A stretch of 64,000 nucleotides of DNA, from NCBI RefSeq assembly GCF_963678635.1, contig NC_087070.1:29922048-29986047 (forward strand), written 5' to 3'. This document shows, in pieces, positions 11,922 to 23,579 of the stretch (within the stretch, counting starts at the first letter, position 1; every line of letters starts with the position of its first letter). The position numbers and the translations under genes were made by a program. The notes below the pieces were generated by a model. It had not been told where the DNA came from. It saw only the letters and a program-made list of their open reading frames with translations, and did no database searches. The stretch is from Symsagittifera roscoffensis. Its lineage: Eukaryota; Xenacoelomorpha; Acoela; Convolutidae.

Positions 11922-12452
11922 AAATTTTGTTGTTCTTTTGTATAATTTGTTATATGAAATGTTGGTTTGAAATATGGGGTTTTCGTGAAATAATCGGTAT
12001 TTCTTTTTTCATTGCTTATTTTATTATTTATGGACAATTCTTCATCAAGAATTGTTGATTGACAAATATCTAAGAGTTGTAAGGAATTTTCAACTCTGTA
12101 TGCTATTTCCTTTACAGGTGAAGTTGTAGCATTTGTTTTGCAATATCCTAAGAGTCCTAGGGGTAGTGTTATTCAATTTGGTGTATTATTATACACGTGT
12201 GTAGTGAAACTATATCAGAATTAGTGTTTCTTATGTATCTTATTGATGAGATTGTTATTTTGAAAATTTTGTGGATAGGTCTAAATTCAAAATCTGACAT
12301 TTAAAGTTGTTGTCTATTTTGACTTTTGTCATATTGATGAACTTGTTTTAATGAAAAGTTATATACATTTGCTGATAACAGTTTCAGGTGTTTTTGTTCT
12401 TGATTATAAATAGGGTAGAATTTTGAGAAGAATGGTGGTTGTTGTTTAATCT

Positions 12453-13055
12453 TTAAAAGAATGTTAAGGCTGTGTTTTTCATTCTTGTGTAAATATCTTT
12501 TATGTGGATTTTACTATTTAAGATGTTTATTGAAGGTATATATTTAGTGATAAACGGTATGCCAATAATATTATGTTTAATATCAGTAATATGGAATGTT
12601 TGTTTGAATGGTTTATTCAAAATTTTGTTTTTGTTCCATAGTTCTTGTGGGAACAAGGGATAGTTGGATTTTTCCATAGTTTACTAATGTTGATCCTTGT
12701 GCTGTTGCTAGTTTACTAGATGTTTCTAGAGGTTTTAAATTCGGATGTAGTAATTTGAATTCAATCCATGTAGAGATGTTAATATTATTTGATTCTGGTC
12801 CTGAGTCGATTAAAAAATAACTTCAAGATCTGGTGGTTGAAATTCTTAATTTTTTGGACTCCCTAAGAGAAATGGGATTGTCCAAATTTTTTCTCTTGGT
12901 TGTTTTCTTTGAATATTTCGGTATATAGGATTTGTGTTTGAGACTTGTACGTTATCTTTATCAAGTTGAATTACCGTGTTAATTTCGTTTACTTCCTGAG
13001 TAATTTGGGTATTATTATTAATTGGTCCCATATAATAATTAGTCAAAAGTTCCAA
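12453..13055 (-). pseudogene. Aspartic protease region of gypsy copy 1
   Basis: The frame 13055-12846 leads into a protease whose DSG active site lies near 12795; here the codons before it run out of frame through a T-run. The following 12677-12453 frame (FKQTFHITDIKHNIIGIPFI) is the ILG-like flap/exit portion of a retroviral-type protease. In copy 2 the same place reads FLIDSGAESN in frame. The protein would cleave Gag-Pol. Confidence 0.6.
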
Positions 13056-13243
13056 TTAATTTTCGTATATATGTGAACTAAAGGGTTGTTCATATGTGAT
13101 AGATTCATAGTTGTTTTCGACTGTTATCATATTTACTATGATGGTATTATCTATATCATTTATACTATCGGTTGATTCACAATTAATATGGTTGAATTGT
13201 AATTCGATATTTTCTGTGTTATCAATACCTGGGGGGTCTGAAG

Positions 13244-13965
13244 TTATTTCCTCATTTGTTTGTACTTGATTGATTTGTCTTTGATGCTTTGGTGTGTTAA
13301 TTCTATGTTGAGAATCGGAGTAACGGTTTTTATTGCTATTAGGTGACTGAGAATAATTTCTACATCTATTGTTATAACTTGAATTTCGGTTTCGTGAATT
13401 ATTTCGTGATCTGTTCTGATAGTTATCATTTGATCTCTGATAGTTTGATCTATTATATGAATTATTCCGTGATCTGTTGTTTGGATACTTCCTATTTCGA
13501 TTGTTTGAGTAACTTCAATTCCTATTGTTTGAATAGTTTCTATGTCTATTGTACAATGAGTTTCGTGATCTGTTAATAGAATAAGGTCTATTCCTTGAGT
13601 TTGAGCGGGAACTGGATGAAACAACAAATTTTGTTGTGTTTGAGCTCGACCGTGGATAGTTATTTCGACTATTCGATTATATCTATTTTGTGAGAAATTT
13701 CGTGAATTCCTTTGTTCGGGCGATCTACCTCTATAACCAGAGTTATATGGTGATTGATTTCTAGAACAATTTGGATTGCATGGAAGTGGTTTTCCAGAGC
13801 TATTATTACTGTGTATATTCTTGTTTGGTAGGTTTTGATCTTTTTTCATGTATTGATAGAATGACTTATTTGGTTCTTTTTGCGTTTGTTTATTTTGATT
13901 GTCTTGTTGTTTTTGTCTACATTTGGAAATACTGTGTCCGTATCTTCGGCAATAATTACACCATT
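13244..13965 (-). pseudogene. Nucleocapsid: CCHC knuckle plus Arg/Ser/Asn-rich tail
   Basis: At about 13965-13921 the minus strand reads WCNYCRRYGHSISKC, a perfect C-X2-C-X4-H-X4-C zinc knuckle. Downstream is KKDQNLPNKN and a long Asn/Ser/Arg/Tyr-rich stretch that changes frame into an Ile/Thr/His-rich reading (13849-13244), a sign of a frameshift in a repetitive RS-like tail. It packages the RNA genome. Confidence 0.75.
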
Positions 13966-14015
13966 TTTTGAAATATGGTTTACCTTTATAATTTGGGTTC
14001 TTTTCATAATTCTTT

Positions 14016-14745
14016 TCATAGTAGAATTTCTGTGATTTTTTCAGATATATCTATATCTGATTCTTGTATGTTATTTTTATGTGTAGTATTTGTTTCAATG
14101 CGATTAACATACTGTAGTGTAAGATTTTCTGTTTCATCAAGTTGCCTTGTGATTTCTGCTTGTTCTAGTTTATCTACTAGTTTTCTGAAGTCTAAATCTG
14201 GTTCTCGAATTGAGGAAGGATGAGAAGCTCTTTTCTTTATGGCAATTTTCCTTGGTTGTGGTGTTAACGTCATCATTAAAATTTCTGAGATTTTTGTATT
14301 CTTGTAGTCATGTTTATTAAGTGAATATGCTTTTCGAACTAGTGTTTCGATTCTAACTGCTAATTGTTTAATTGTTTCATTTAATAACCTGCAAAATTCA
14401 TTGCAAAAAACTCTTTGATGTTTTTTTGTTTCTTTCAGAATCAAACATTTTTGAAATTTCTGGTGTGAATCTTTTCCAATCAGATTTTATGTCTGAAGGT
14501 AGTACTGAAAACCATTTTTGAGCTGCGCCATCTAGTGTTGTTTGTATTAACACTATGCGTCTATGTATCCAATTTTGATGGAGTGGTGTATTAATTGGTT
14601 CGGGTCCTATATTCAAAATCAAATTTGCTGTGACTGCATTTAGATAATTTTCTACTGAGTATTCAGGGTCTGTGCCTGTGAATACCATCAATGGTTTATT
14701 AAATGTTATTGACGATCCTCCCATGAGATATGAATTCATCGTCAT
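14016..14745 (-). pseudogene. Gag capsid domain of gypsy copy 1
   Basis: 14745-14398 encodes the N-terminal capsid part (VFTGTDPEYSVENYLNAV, QTTLDGAAQKWFSVLP, SDWKRFTPEISKMF). 14444-14016 encodes the C-terminal part (LNETIKQLAVRIETLVRKAY, IAIKKRASHPSSIREPDLDF). The overlap of the two frames shows a frameshift near 14400-14440. The matching block in copy 2 (44460-43719) is closely related, so the family is defined by this Gag. It forms the particle shell. Confidence 0.8.
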
Positions 14746-16923
14746 TTACAGTGACTCTGCGGCATTTGGTAATTGCGAGAATATTGTAAGTTGATTTTTT
14801 GTTATTTCATGTTGTTGTAGATAATATGGTAGTGGTATTTCATTTTGCATTTGAGTTGGTTGGTAGGAATGCATAATCATTGGATTTTGTTGTTGCATAC
14901 GTTGAAAAGATTGTGTGTTAATTGAGTTTGGTATATGCATTGGTTGTTGATTCTGTATATCTGTTGGATTTTGTGGGTAAATTTTCATATTTTGGGATGA
15001 TTGAGGTTGTCGTGTGCAATTTTCTTGTGTATATGGTGCAAAAATATCTGATTGATAATAATCATCATCATCAGATGATAAATAATATGTATAATAAGGT
15101 GTTTGTTGTCTATTTTTTTTTGTTGAAAAAATGGGTAATTTTCACTGTGGTCCTGTGGAGGATGTGAATTATTTTGGAAATTTACTGAATTGGTTGATGT
15201 AATTGGAGCATTTCAATATTGAGAACATACGTGGTTGTCTTTTCTTCGTGGAGGGTGATTTGTTCTTGATGAATGTGTGTAATTATAGTTGTGTTCTGCA
15301 AAATTACTTCTTGTAAACGTTTTTCGTGGTTTTGACGGTTTTGTCATTGGTCTATATGTCTGGTAATCCATATTTGAATATTTAGGAGCAACTGAAGGTT
15401 TTACGGTTGATTGTAAGGTTACCTGTGGTTGTGTTTTATTTCTGTTTTTTGGTGTTGTAAGATTTGGATGTATCGGTGAGATACTTTGTTGTGTAGTTGT
15501 TACTGTTGTGTGGACTATTTCTTCATTTATGAAGTGTGATGGTGTTTGAATATCTTGTTGTGTAAAATTTGTAGTTCCATTGAGGTTTTCATGATGTATA
15601 ACTGTTGAATTTAGGCTATTATTTTGTGTGTCAGTTAAAAATGTATTATAATTTAAATGTGTTGCATCAATTGTTAATGGTATTATTTTTACATAATCTG
15701 GGTGAAGAGATATTGTATTTAATGCTTGACTTGAGATAGAAACAATAGATGAGAACATTCAGGGTCCCAAACGTAATCTGATTGTTCTGCAATGACAGTG
15801 TCATCATTGGTATTTTGAGGTCTAAAGTTTTTTCTTGCTTGTTCAATTAAGTCAATATTGTGTGTAAAAAATCAATTGTAAACCATGCTAGTTTTTTTTG
15901 TAAATCATATTTAGTATTTTGTGAAACATCATTATTGGTAAATTTTTCACGAATTGCGTTTAAAAATGTGGAGAATGCGGCGATTTTGTTTCTTACTTTT
16001 GTGTGTTTTGATGTTTGAATTGGTGATGTACTTTGAGCTTCTGTTCTTTCTAATATAGATAAATAAGTATACAATATTGCAAAAATTTCATTGGTGAATA
16101 TTGAGTTTGCTCTCTGTGAGTTATGATATTGTATGCTTTTGATATATTCTGTGAATACTTTTGAAAATTCTAAATCAATATCGTCTGTTTGAATAATATA
16201 TTTATTATGAGTTGTTCTTGGTGTACTGATTTCTATGGTGTAGATTCCGTATTGTTGTGTTAGGTTACATATGTCTTTTAAATAATGTTCTATAATTTGT
16301 CTTTTGATTTTTTATATCTGGGAATTCTGTTTTGCATGGACTGATTCCTGGTTCAAACTAATATGGTTCAAACGAGTAAATTTTTGCATAATTTTGTTTG
16401 TCCCCTATCATTTAGTGAATTTATAATAAAGGGAAAAACTGATTCTTCGTCTGGGCTCTCGTCACTTTGAGTGTTGCTCATTTTTTCGTTTGATGACTTT
16501 TAATATATAATTATTAATATGTCTAATAGGTTGATTCCACTTATATAGATGTACTGGTTTATGTTTGTATTTCTTTTTTATTCTATTTTTTCCTTTTTTC
16601 GATGAAATTGAATTTGTTTCTGAATCGGAAAAATATACTGGATCCTGGGTTGGATAATTTTTATTTATTGAGTCTTGTACTTTGTATTATGCTTCTAGAC
16701 TACTGACTTCTGATTCGGATAATGCTTTTCTATATTTTGAAAATCTTTTTCGTGTTATCTCTCTTTGTTTACTTAAAATTTTTCTTTTTAGTGTTTGTCG
16801 TTTTGTGTGAATGTACTCAACTGTTTGTGTATGCGGGGTTATTACAAGATCGTATTTTTGATTCTCTATTTCACAGTTGTGTATTACGATTGTTCGTTTA
16901 TTTCCTAGGTTTTTCAACGACAT
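14746..16923 (-). pseudogene. N-terminal Gag/ORF1 region of gypsy copy 1
   Basis: 16923-16687 opens with MSLKNLGNKRTIVIHNC and an RKR-rich stretch. Copy 2 has the counterpart MSRDNLGNKQT at about 46474, so this start is shared. Further pieces (16074-15847, 15758-15213, 14988-14746, the last Gln/Pro/Met-rich) are separated by stops and frame changes. The function is unknown; the position suggests a long matrix-like N-terminus of Gag. 16924-17863 is leader sequence without a gene. Confidence 0.5.
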
Positions 16924-17863
16924 AAGGTTTAGGATTATGGATGCAAATTGTTTTTAATGATTTTAATTTCCTAGACTGTTAGTCCTTACGATTTTTTGGT
17001 TAGCTTAACCTGGGTCTTTTTGTTCAGGGTTGGAGAGAAAAGTATATCAATTCCGAAGAGTGATTTTTGATTTCTCGTGGCTAGTCTAAGATAAGGTGGT
17101 AACTTACTTAATCTTACTTAGGGGTAGTGATTGTGTTCAAGGGTTGGATAATAGTAAATCGATCCACAAGGTTCAGGTATAATTAGAACGCAAGTAGTTC
17201 GTTAGATACTATTTTAAACTTACTAAATTTAAAATTTATCCTGGGTCATATAAGAGGAGGGGTCAAGTGAAGGATGAATAACCGAAGTTCTTCACTGTTT
17301 AGCCTAATTTGAATGGGTAGTTTTTAAAAACTTTCTATTAGTCCTGGGTCTTTCGAAAAGGTTGGGTAGTGAATTGAGGTTTGAGGTTGTTAGACACTTG
17401 ATAAATAGGTGGGGGAGAACAAAGTTGTTCTTTTTGATTCAAGGATAAGCCTTGATGATCAGAATTAAAATTATAAAATAGAAAAATAAATTAGATCCAA
17501 TGAAAACCTTGATGATCTTGTTTAAGATTAAATAAATTTAAGTTTAAAGTATATAAAATTTAAGATGACTTTTTGAAATAACTGAAATTTAACTAATTTT
17601 AGTTTTGATGATATTAGTTGATTTATGATTGCTGTTATGTTTAGATGATGAAGCTGGAACAACAGAATGATTTATATTTACCAACAGTTTATTGTCATGC
17701 TACTAATTCTTGTTTTTATTTTCAATAAATTATTTTTTCATTTATGTTTTATATTGCTGCAGATTTAGAAGGAACGATTTGAGATGTTTTTATCAATCGT
17801 AATATAACAATAATAATTTTATTTCGCGCCTGAAATATTCATTGAAGATTTTCTTCACGAGTT

Positions 17864-18097
17864 TCATGTTTGCAAATAAAAATCTAAATTCATTGCTAAT
17901 AAGATTCTAAATATAAAAGTTTGTGTTGGCTTTTGCCGTACGACCATGAAACTAAATGGTAGATTTCTATACAGTCGTATGTCGTCTCTAGTCCGAAGTC
18001 TCTTTCCAATACCGGGTAGTTCTCGTATTGTACGGAATAGCAGCTCTGATCTATTGAGTCGTAGAGACCATTCAATTAAATTATTGTCGTGTAACAT
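17864..18097 (-). CDS. Arg-rich leader ORF between primer site and gag (conserved)
   Basis: A 77-codon frame begins MLHDNNLIEWSLRLNRS and includes RELPGIGKRLRTRDDIRL. Copy 2 carries the same 77-codon frame at 49384-49151 with start, length and stop conserved and roughly six residues in ten identical. It lies about 75 bp downstream of the 5' LTR. It could be a short basic protein or a translated leader element; no known family comes to mind. Confidence 0.45.
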   Translation of the reverse strand: MLHDNNLIEWSLRLNRSELLFRTIRELPGIGKRLRTRDDIRLYRNLPFSFMVVRQKPTQTFIFRILLAMNLDFYLQT

Positions 18098-18170
18098 TTT
18101 GTTTATTTCTAATCTATTTTTGGTTAATTCTAAACTAATTTGTTTTTAGGGTCTATTTTCGAGACTTATT

Positions 18171-18583
18171 TTTGTTATGTTTTTGTTTTTTATAACTCAT
18201 AGAGTAATTTTGGATAGGGTACAACGTCTGCTCGTCACGCTATCTTATTTTCGGCCGGTTAGATACGTGCAACTTCTTAGTCTAATACCGATCCTAATCT
18301 TACTCTTATATCTACTAGTCGCAGGGTGTTTAACTAGTCTCTGCTAGGCCCAGTAGATCTAGATAATACTGTTTTTTTTGCGGCTGCTGAAGTTCTCGAG
18401 GAGAGGTAACTAATTTTTAAATTAAATTCAAATCTCTCTGGTGCTGAAATTACAAGTAATTTCAGCAATTACAAATAAGTGGGTTGTTAGTTAGATGGAT
18501 TATGATTAGTTAATATTAAATATTTTACAGTGGTAAATTATCTAAATTACATGAAATAATAAATGTAGTTTAGTTCAGGTTCA
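18171..18583 (-). repeat. 5' LTR of gypsy copy 1
   Basis: It is the direct repeat partner of 2431-2845. Minus-strand start is TGAACCTGAACTAAAC. The inner end has decayed (TTTGTTATG instead of TGAGTTATG), and the primer-binding site legible in copy 2 (complement of GGTCGCACCA) is not recognisable here. Confidence 0.82.
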
Positions 18584-18584
18584 A

Positions 18585-18951
18585 ATATAAAAACCAGAAA
18601 CTCTGTTTAAAAATAAATTTTAAACAATTTGCACAAATTTTTGGAGATTTAACCCTGTTTAAACTTTGTTGAACTGCGTAAGAGGCTTCCTGTGACAAAA
18701 TTTTCTTTTCAATTAACCAAGTAGTTTCAGCGTAATTCTTGATTAATTGAAAAAAAACCAAAATGACACATTTTTGGGGTAGATTGTTTGTTAAGAACTT
18801 CGGAGAAAAAATGGCACCATATTGTTTCTTGTGAAAATCTAAGAAACTTTTGTTCTCTTCACTTTTTGTCTAATCCTAACCCAATTTGAAAAAAACTCGT
18901 TTGAAAGTTCAAGTTTTGTTCGTTTTGTCCGGGTAATTCAAATCAGCACTG
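18585..18951 (-). mobile_element. MITE copy B, right arm
   Basis: It resumes at ATATAAAAACCAG and runs through GACACATTTTTGGGG to ATTCAAATCAGCACTG, followed by TA. It is the inverted partner of 2077-2430, so the gypsy element sits inside one MITE. Confidence 0.78.
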
Positions 18952-19289
18952 TATATGACTGTATAACCATAGCTAATTTTTTTGTTTTGTTAATTAGGAT
19001 AGTAAGATTTTAAAAACATTTTTAAAATTAAACCTTCAATTGTAGTTCCTGCGAATTGCAGAGGAGCTATCAGTAGGCCTTAACAGTCCTATCGAGGATA
19101 GTCCATTTGTATTATCTCCCAACATTCCAGACAGTGTTATTTTGCTGAGCGAAGCTGTTTTTTAGCGACTCAAGGCCGTTTTTTTGCGTCTAGAACTTTT
19201 ACGTGGTACCACTATTGCAACCAAATTTGGTCAGCTTGTGGTAGACTGAAGCTGGAGGTTAAGTGAGAGCTTGTACTCACACACCATCA

Positions 19290-19365
19290 TTGCCATGGCA
19301 TGGGATCGAATACACGGTCTGACGATATCAAAGTGAACGCCTTACCACTGTGCTAAGTGCCTCCT
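19290..19365 (-). repeat. tRNA-derived SINE head
   Basis: On the minus strand, AGGAGGCACTTAGCACAGTGG contains a pol III A box (TAGCACAGTGG, 19355-19345) and about 40 bases later a B box-like GTATTCGATCCC (19315-19303). The anticodon arm does not fold cleanly, so it is not a working tRNA. The SINE body probably extends toward 19030, but its 3' limit is not visible. Confidence 0.5.
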
Positions 19366-21357
19366 TTGTAATTATTAAATAAAATAGTTGGTTACTTAAA
19401 ACTTGCATCAACTAAATTAAAAAAAAAGTCAAAATAGGTCTATTAAAACTTGAAATTTCACATGCATGGTTTAATTCTTGTCTGTCCTTTACATAGCTGT
19501 TTTACTTCTTTGGCACCCTCAATGTTTTATCTTGGATTTACTCGAGGAATTTTTGTTCCATCTTTTTCCCATACATGTACACATACGGGTTTTTAAAACT
19601 ATTTGGTCATTCAAAAGGTTGATTTTCACTGCTGGACAAATTAAAGAGGTAACCCCTTGCAATGGGATAAAGGATAAGTCTAGTTTTAAAGGATAACTTC
19701 AAAAACTGTCGATATTTTCAGTATTTTTTTCAGAAAAGAAGGAGCTACCTCCTACTACCGATTTAACTCTAGTTCACTCACATAAGGAATAAATCAATCA
19801 AAACACAGTTTAGCCATCTTTTGACTCAATCATTCAAATTGAAACACCTAACGACATAGAGACGGCATAAGCTAACGGCATTTGCGTGATAACAGCTTGT
19901 CGATAAAACATGCTGAAGACATGTCGCAAAATGTGACCAAAAATCGGGGACCTCAACCAGGGAATTTTGAACAATCTATGCTGGTAAGGACAAACAAAGT
20001 CACACATCTCCGCTAAAATTTGAACGTTATCCGGTTGAATCGAACAAAATTGAAAAATAGAAATTGAAATTCAATTTCAATTGAAATTGAAAAACTGAAA
20101 AATACATCCGGTAATGTCGATCAACGTCGACCAATGCCTAATAGAGTCGAATGAATCCGGCAAAGTTACGGTCGCATTATGAGTCGATACTGAAGACATT
20201 GATCTGGTGAAGCGACTGCGTGGTCATTCCGCGTGAGATGCTTGCTCTTAAATCGTAATGTCTGATGTATACTTTGGCCGTATTTAATTTCGGTCAAGTA
20301 GCTCACTTGATCATTGCGGAGGTCATAAATAAAGAGGATGGTGGGGGTCGCTGATTTGAATTACGGGAAAACTCTACGCTATCGGAGAAAAATATGTTTA
20401 GAAAACTTTTCCTTCAAATTCACAAGCAATCAATTTATTTCAACGCATTTGTTTTTACTCAGGAGCGCCCCTCCGATTAGATGTTTCTTCTAAAAAAAGA
20501 TAAGAAGAAAACAAGAGTGCTAGTAGCAGCCGTTCCTTTAAAGGATCGGAAGAACCTTCTGGCTAAAAAATGATGAAAATCTTTTTTCTTCACAGGATTT
20601 AGATTAATAGCTTTTGCTTAAAAAAATAGATTGGGAAACTGGAAAAACTAGCAGTGTTGTATAGAACAACTAGAAAAGAGTTTAAAAGAAGCAAAAAGAC
20701 CGTTCAACGAAGAATCGTGAAAAATGAAAAAAAAGACTATCTGCGAAATTCTTTTAAAAAACGGGGCCCTTAAAACGGGAAAAGGAGATGAAAAGGAGAT
20801 TCAACGTGGTTTCTGTGATCTCAAATTGGTAACGATCCCACTTATGCATCCGATAGCATCTGTCGAAAACAGCTACTCGAAGTTAGATGCGCGGTGAAAT
20901 TTGCGCACAGGCGATGCGTGTAGGTATTCAAGAGACCCAATTGAACACCTGAGGCGTATGATGATCTAACAAGTCGTGGCGAGCTTAAAATTCGAGCTCA
21001 AAAAGTGTTTTAACAGCTCAATAACTTAACAAAGTACAAGTATTTTGCAGATTAAAGTAATAGTTTTGTTTTGGTTTCAAGTCTCATGGGCCTTTAAATC
21101 TTGGTCTCTTGAAAAATGATTGAGCTCAATAGAAACATGTAAATTTTTGTTGTTCTTAACCGCACTTGCGTTTTATTTTTGAGGTAAAACTAAACAGCTG
21201 ATTTTATCTGAAAACTGCATGTTTTAACTATTGGTTTATATTTTAACAGTTTTTCAGTTTCTCAACTCACGTTACGAAAATCTTCGGCGCCTAAGCTTCA
21301 AGTTCTGAAATTTAAAAGCTTCAATTTCCTACTAAAAAGACATAGCCAGGAGACAAA
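19366..21357. other. Intergenic stretch without a recognised gene
   Basis: There is only short chance ORFs, an AT-rich composition and a small palindromic run of GAAATTGAAATTCAATTTC type at about 20055-20097. The end (21290-21357) is presumably the 5' UTR or promoter of the next gene, but no TATA or initiator can be assigned with confidence. Confidence 0.5.
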
Positions 21358-22561
21358 ATGAGCGATCCAAATGAATGCTGTATTTGTATGGAGATGCTTG
21401 CGAACCCAAAAGCTTTAGATTGTGGTCACTCGTATTGTTCAAGCCCGAGAGACTGCCTGCGTCAAGTTCTAACTAGTGACGCTAGAATGTGTTTCAAATG
21501 TCGAAAGCCGATTGCTGCCAGGATTAGAAACGAGAACGACTTATCGGTCAATTACGATTTGAAAACCGCAGTTGAAGTAATTTTCTAAGACTAGTTAATA
21601 AGAAGGAAATTTGACACTTCCAAGCCATCGATTTATTATTTCAAGTTGATTGGAAAGTTTTTTTTTAGAAAACAATTGACTATCCTGATTTAAAATAACA
21701 AAAAAATGGTTAGTAAATCTAAAGTAAGGAAACAACTTTATTAGGACAAATGATTGCAGTTTCATCGTACCATGATTGTAATGGTCTTGCAGTTTTTTCC
21801 CCAAAATCTTCCTAAATTTTTGAGGGAAATTGCATTTACACTTCCTTTTATGCTGGATTATCAGCTGTATTATTATCAGATCTTTCTCCTTGATACAGAA
21901 TAAGTTCAAATCTCTACGCTAAGTGATTTTCATTGGGAAGTCATCTTCAAAATGATGGCTTTTGACTTTATAGTCGTCGTGGTTAAGTAAGCAGTCCTAC
22001 AGTTGCCTTCTTAAAAGTATTTACTGTTTGCAGGCATTACAACAGAGCACAGCAAGTGCTGTACCAGACAACCAGGCTGGACAAGACGTTTGCAGTGTTC
22101 ACAAAAAAGCGAAGAGAGTCTACTGCAAGAACTGCTCGACCGCTATTTGCGAAGATTGTTGGAGCCAGAGTCATGTAGAGCACCACGTTGTTCCGATAAA
22201 CTCAGTGCTCAAAGACTTAACTACAGCATCAAACGAATCTTGGAAACAAGTTGAACAGTATCAAAACAATTACAACCGATTGGTGACAACGTCTGTCGAT
22301 GTAAACGAGGAAATTGTCTCTCATATTGAAAAACTCGAAAAGTTGACGGAGCTGAAACACAAAATGCAAAACGCACAGAATGTTGGAAATTTCCATGCAT
22401 TCGAGAAGAAGTCTTTACAGGAACTGAATGAACAGAAAAAAAAGGTTGAGCATATGAAATTAGGCATTTCAGAGTTGTCTAATTCGTGCACTGTGCTTGA
22501 AAACAGTTTGAACAAAGCGATAGATACTTTCAGTAGTATTGTATCGTGTCCCGGATCCTAA
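21358..22561 (+). pseudogene. TRIM-type RING/B-box/coiled-coil gene, 3' truncated
   Basis: Exon 1 (21358-21576) starts ATG in context ACAAAATGAGC. It encodes a C3HC4 RING finger (CCICMEM, DCGHSYC, CFKCRKPI), the E2-binding domain of ubiquitin ligases. A 457-bp intron (GT at 21577, CAG ending 22033) separates it from exon 2. Exon 2 encodes a B-box type 2 (CSVHKKAKRVYCKNC, CEDC, HVEHH) and a Lys/Glu-rich coiled coil. The frame then enters the left terminal repeat of the Polinton at 22532 and stops there, the last eight or so residues (IVSCPGS) coming from the transposon. The usual C-terminal substrate domain (NHL, SPRY or other) is absent. It is the only host-like protein gene I see in the window. 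Confidence 0.8.
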
Positions 22562-22767
22562 GAGGGGGGGTCCTTCCTAAGGGGGGGGGGGTCCTCACGT
22601 AAAGCAAAATCCTAGAAAAGGGGTCCTTTATTTTTTGGAGGACCCTCATCCTAGGATTTTGTAAACGAAAGAAATTTTCCGCCCAAAAAGCAGAAGACCC
22701 CCTACTTACGATCTTGCTAAGTTTAGCTTAACAACAAGGGACACGATACAAAATTCTTTCTAATTCC
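22532..22767 (+). repeat. Left terminal inverted repeat of the Polinton
   Basis: It matches the complement of 40551-40793 over about 240 bp, with indels mainly in G-runs (7, 10-13 G). The repeat is itself nearly palindromic: TTGTATCGTGTCCC at the start reappears inverted as GGGACACGATACAA near 22738-22751. An inner pair of AAAATCCTAG and CTAGGATTTT lies at about 22607 and 22653. Confidence 0.9.
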
Positions 22768-23052
22768 AAATTTTGGGGTCCTAATTATTCGTCCTGGTTA
22801 ATTATATGAATCAAATTAATTGTTATATTTGTTTCGGGCAAATGAACTTTCGATCTAGTTGAAATTTGTTAGTGAACGGGGAATTGGCTTTCATGGTATA
22901 TAATAAAAATTCGCCGGCCATTTTGGCAGTGTAGCTTAACTGTTGGCAGCAGTAAACTAATTCCTTAACTTGACCTAAATTTTATGGTGAAAAGGCAGTA
23001 AATTGAAATTACTCTCCAAAGGCGGCGGCCGTTTCTGGGCAAAACAAACCAA
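22768..23052 (+). other. Promoter-proximal DNA inside the left terminal repeat
   Basis: No gene. It contains TATATAATAAAAATTC at about 22898, which could serve as a TATA element about 150 bases before the first ORF; this is inference. Confidence 0.3.
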
Positions 23053-23541
23053 ATGATAAATTTGTCAAATTTTGAATTAAGAAAAATGAAATTAGAGGGA
23101 ACTTGGTGTACTGAAGATATTGATAATGAACATTTACAATTAAGAGTGTTTTCAACCGCAGAAAAAAACTCATTTTTCAAATTTTGTAATGAACGCTACG
23201 GCGTCTTCCTCGAAAGGGCAACGGAATTTTCAAAGAAAGAATACGAGTTAATTTTGAAAGAACAATTTTATTTGAGTGAGCTTCAACAAATCTCTTGGTG
23301 CATTTCTACAAAACAAAAGTATGGTACTGTGAGCGATTTGAATATTGCTGATTATGAAAACGTATTCGACTATTCGTTTGACTTTAACTCATTATGGGTT
23401 GATAAAGACTTGGAGAGAAAAATCCGTCTATGTTTCAACAAGCTATCAAAATACAAAAAACTTCCGGTGGTTTATTTAATTAATTACCACCGTTATCTTA
23501 ATGAGTCTAAATGGTATTTGTTTTTATTTCCACTGGCTTGA
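23053..23541 (+). CDS. Unknown Polinton protein, 162 aa
   Basis: The first ORF of the element starts MINLSNFELRKMKLEGTW. It is mixed charged and aromatic, with no obvious membrane segment or zinc motif. It has no match I recognise and sits alone about 285 bp inside the left terminal repeat. A second Met at codon 12 is an equally possible start. It could be a replication or host-interaction accessory gene. Confidence 0.5.
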   Translation: MINLSNFELRKMKLEGTWCTEDIDNEHLQLRVFSTAEKNSFFKFCNERYGVFLERATEFSKKEYELILKEQFYLSELQQISWCISTKQKYGTVSDLNIADYENVFDYSFDFNSLWVDKDLERKIRLCFNKLSKYKKLPVVYLINYHRYLNESKWYLFLFPLA

Positions 23542-23579
23542 AATTCAGCAGGTAGGAGAAGTGTTGGAAAAAATAAATA

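Larger units (their letters stand above)
2431..18583 (-). mobile_element. 16.2-kb Ty3/gypsy retrotransposon with env-like gene (copy 1)
   Basis: Two direct LTRs (2431-2845 and about 18171-18583) bracket gag, CCHC knuckle, protease, RT, RNase H, integrase and an env-like ORF, in that order on the minus strand. The host-side junctions read ACTATAT|TGAG on the left and GGTTCA|(A)ATATAAAA on the right, giving an ATAT target duplication inside MITE copy B. The LTRs still align almost along their whole length but differ at scattered sites. Nearly every coding region has stops or frameshifts, so this copy is inactive. A gypsy element with an extra glycoprotein gene would be classed as an errantivirus-like or retrovirus-like element. 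Confidence 0.88.
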
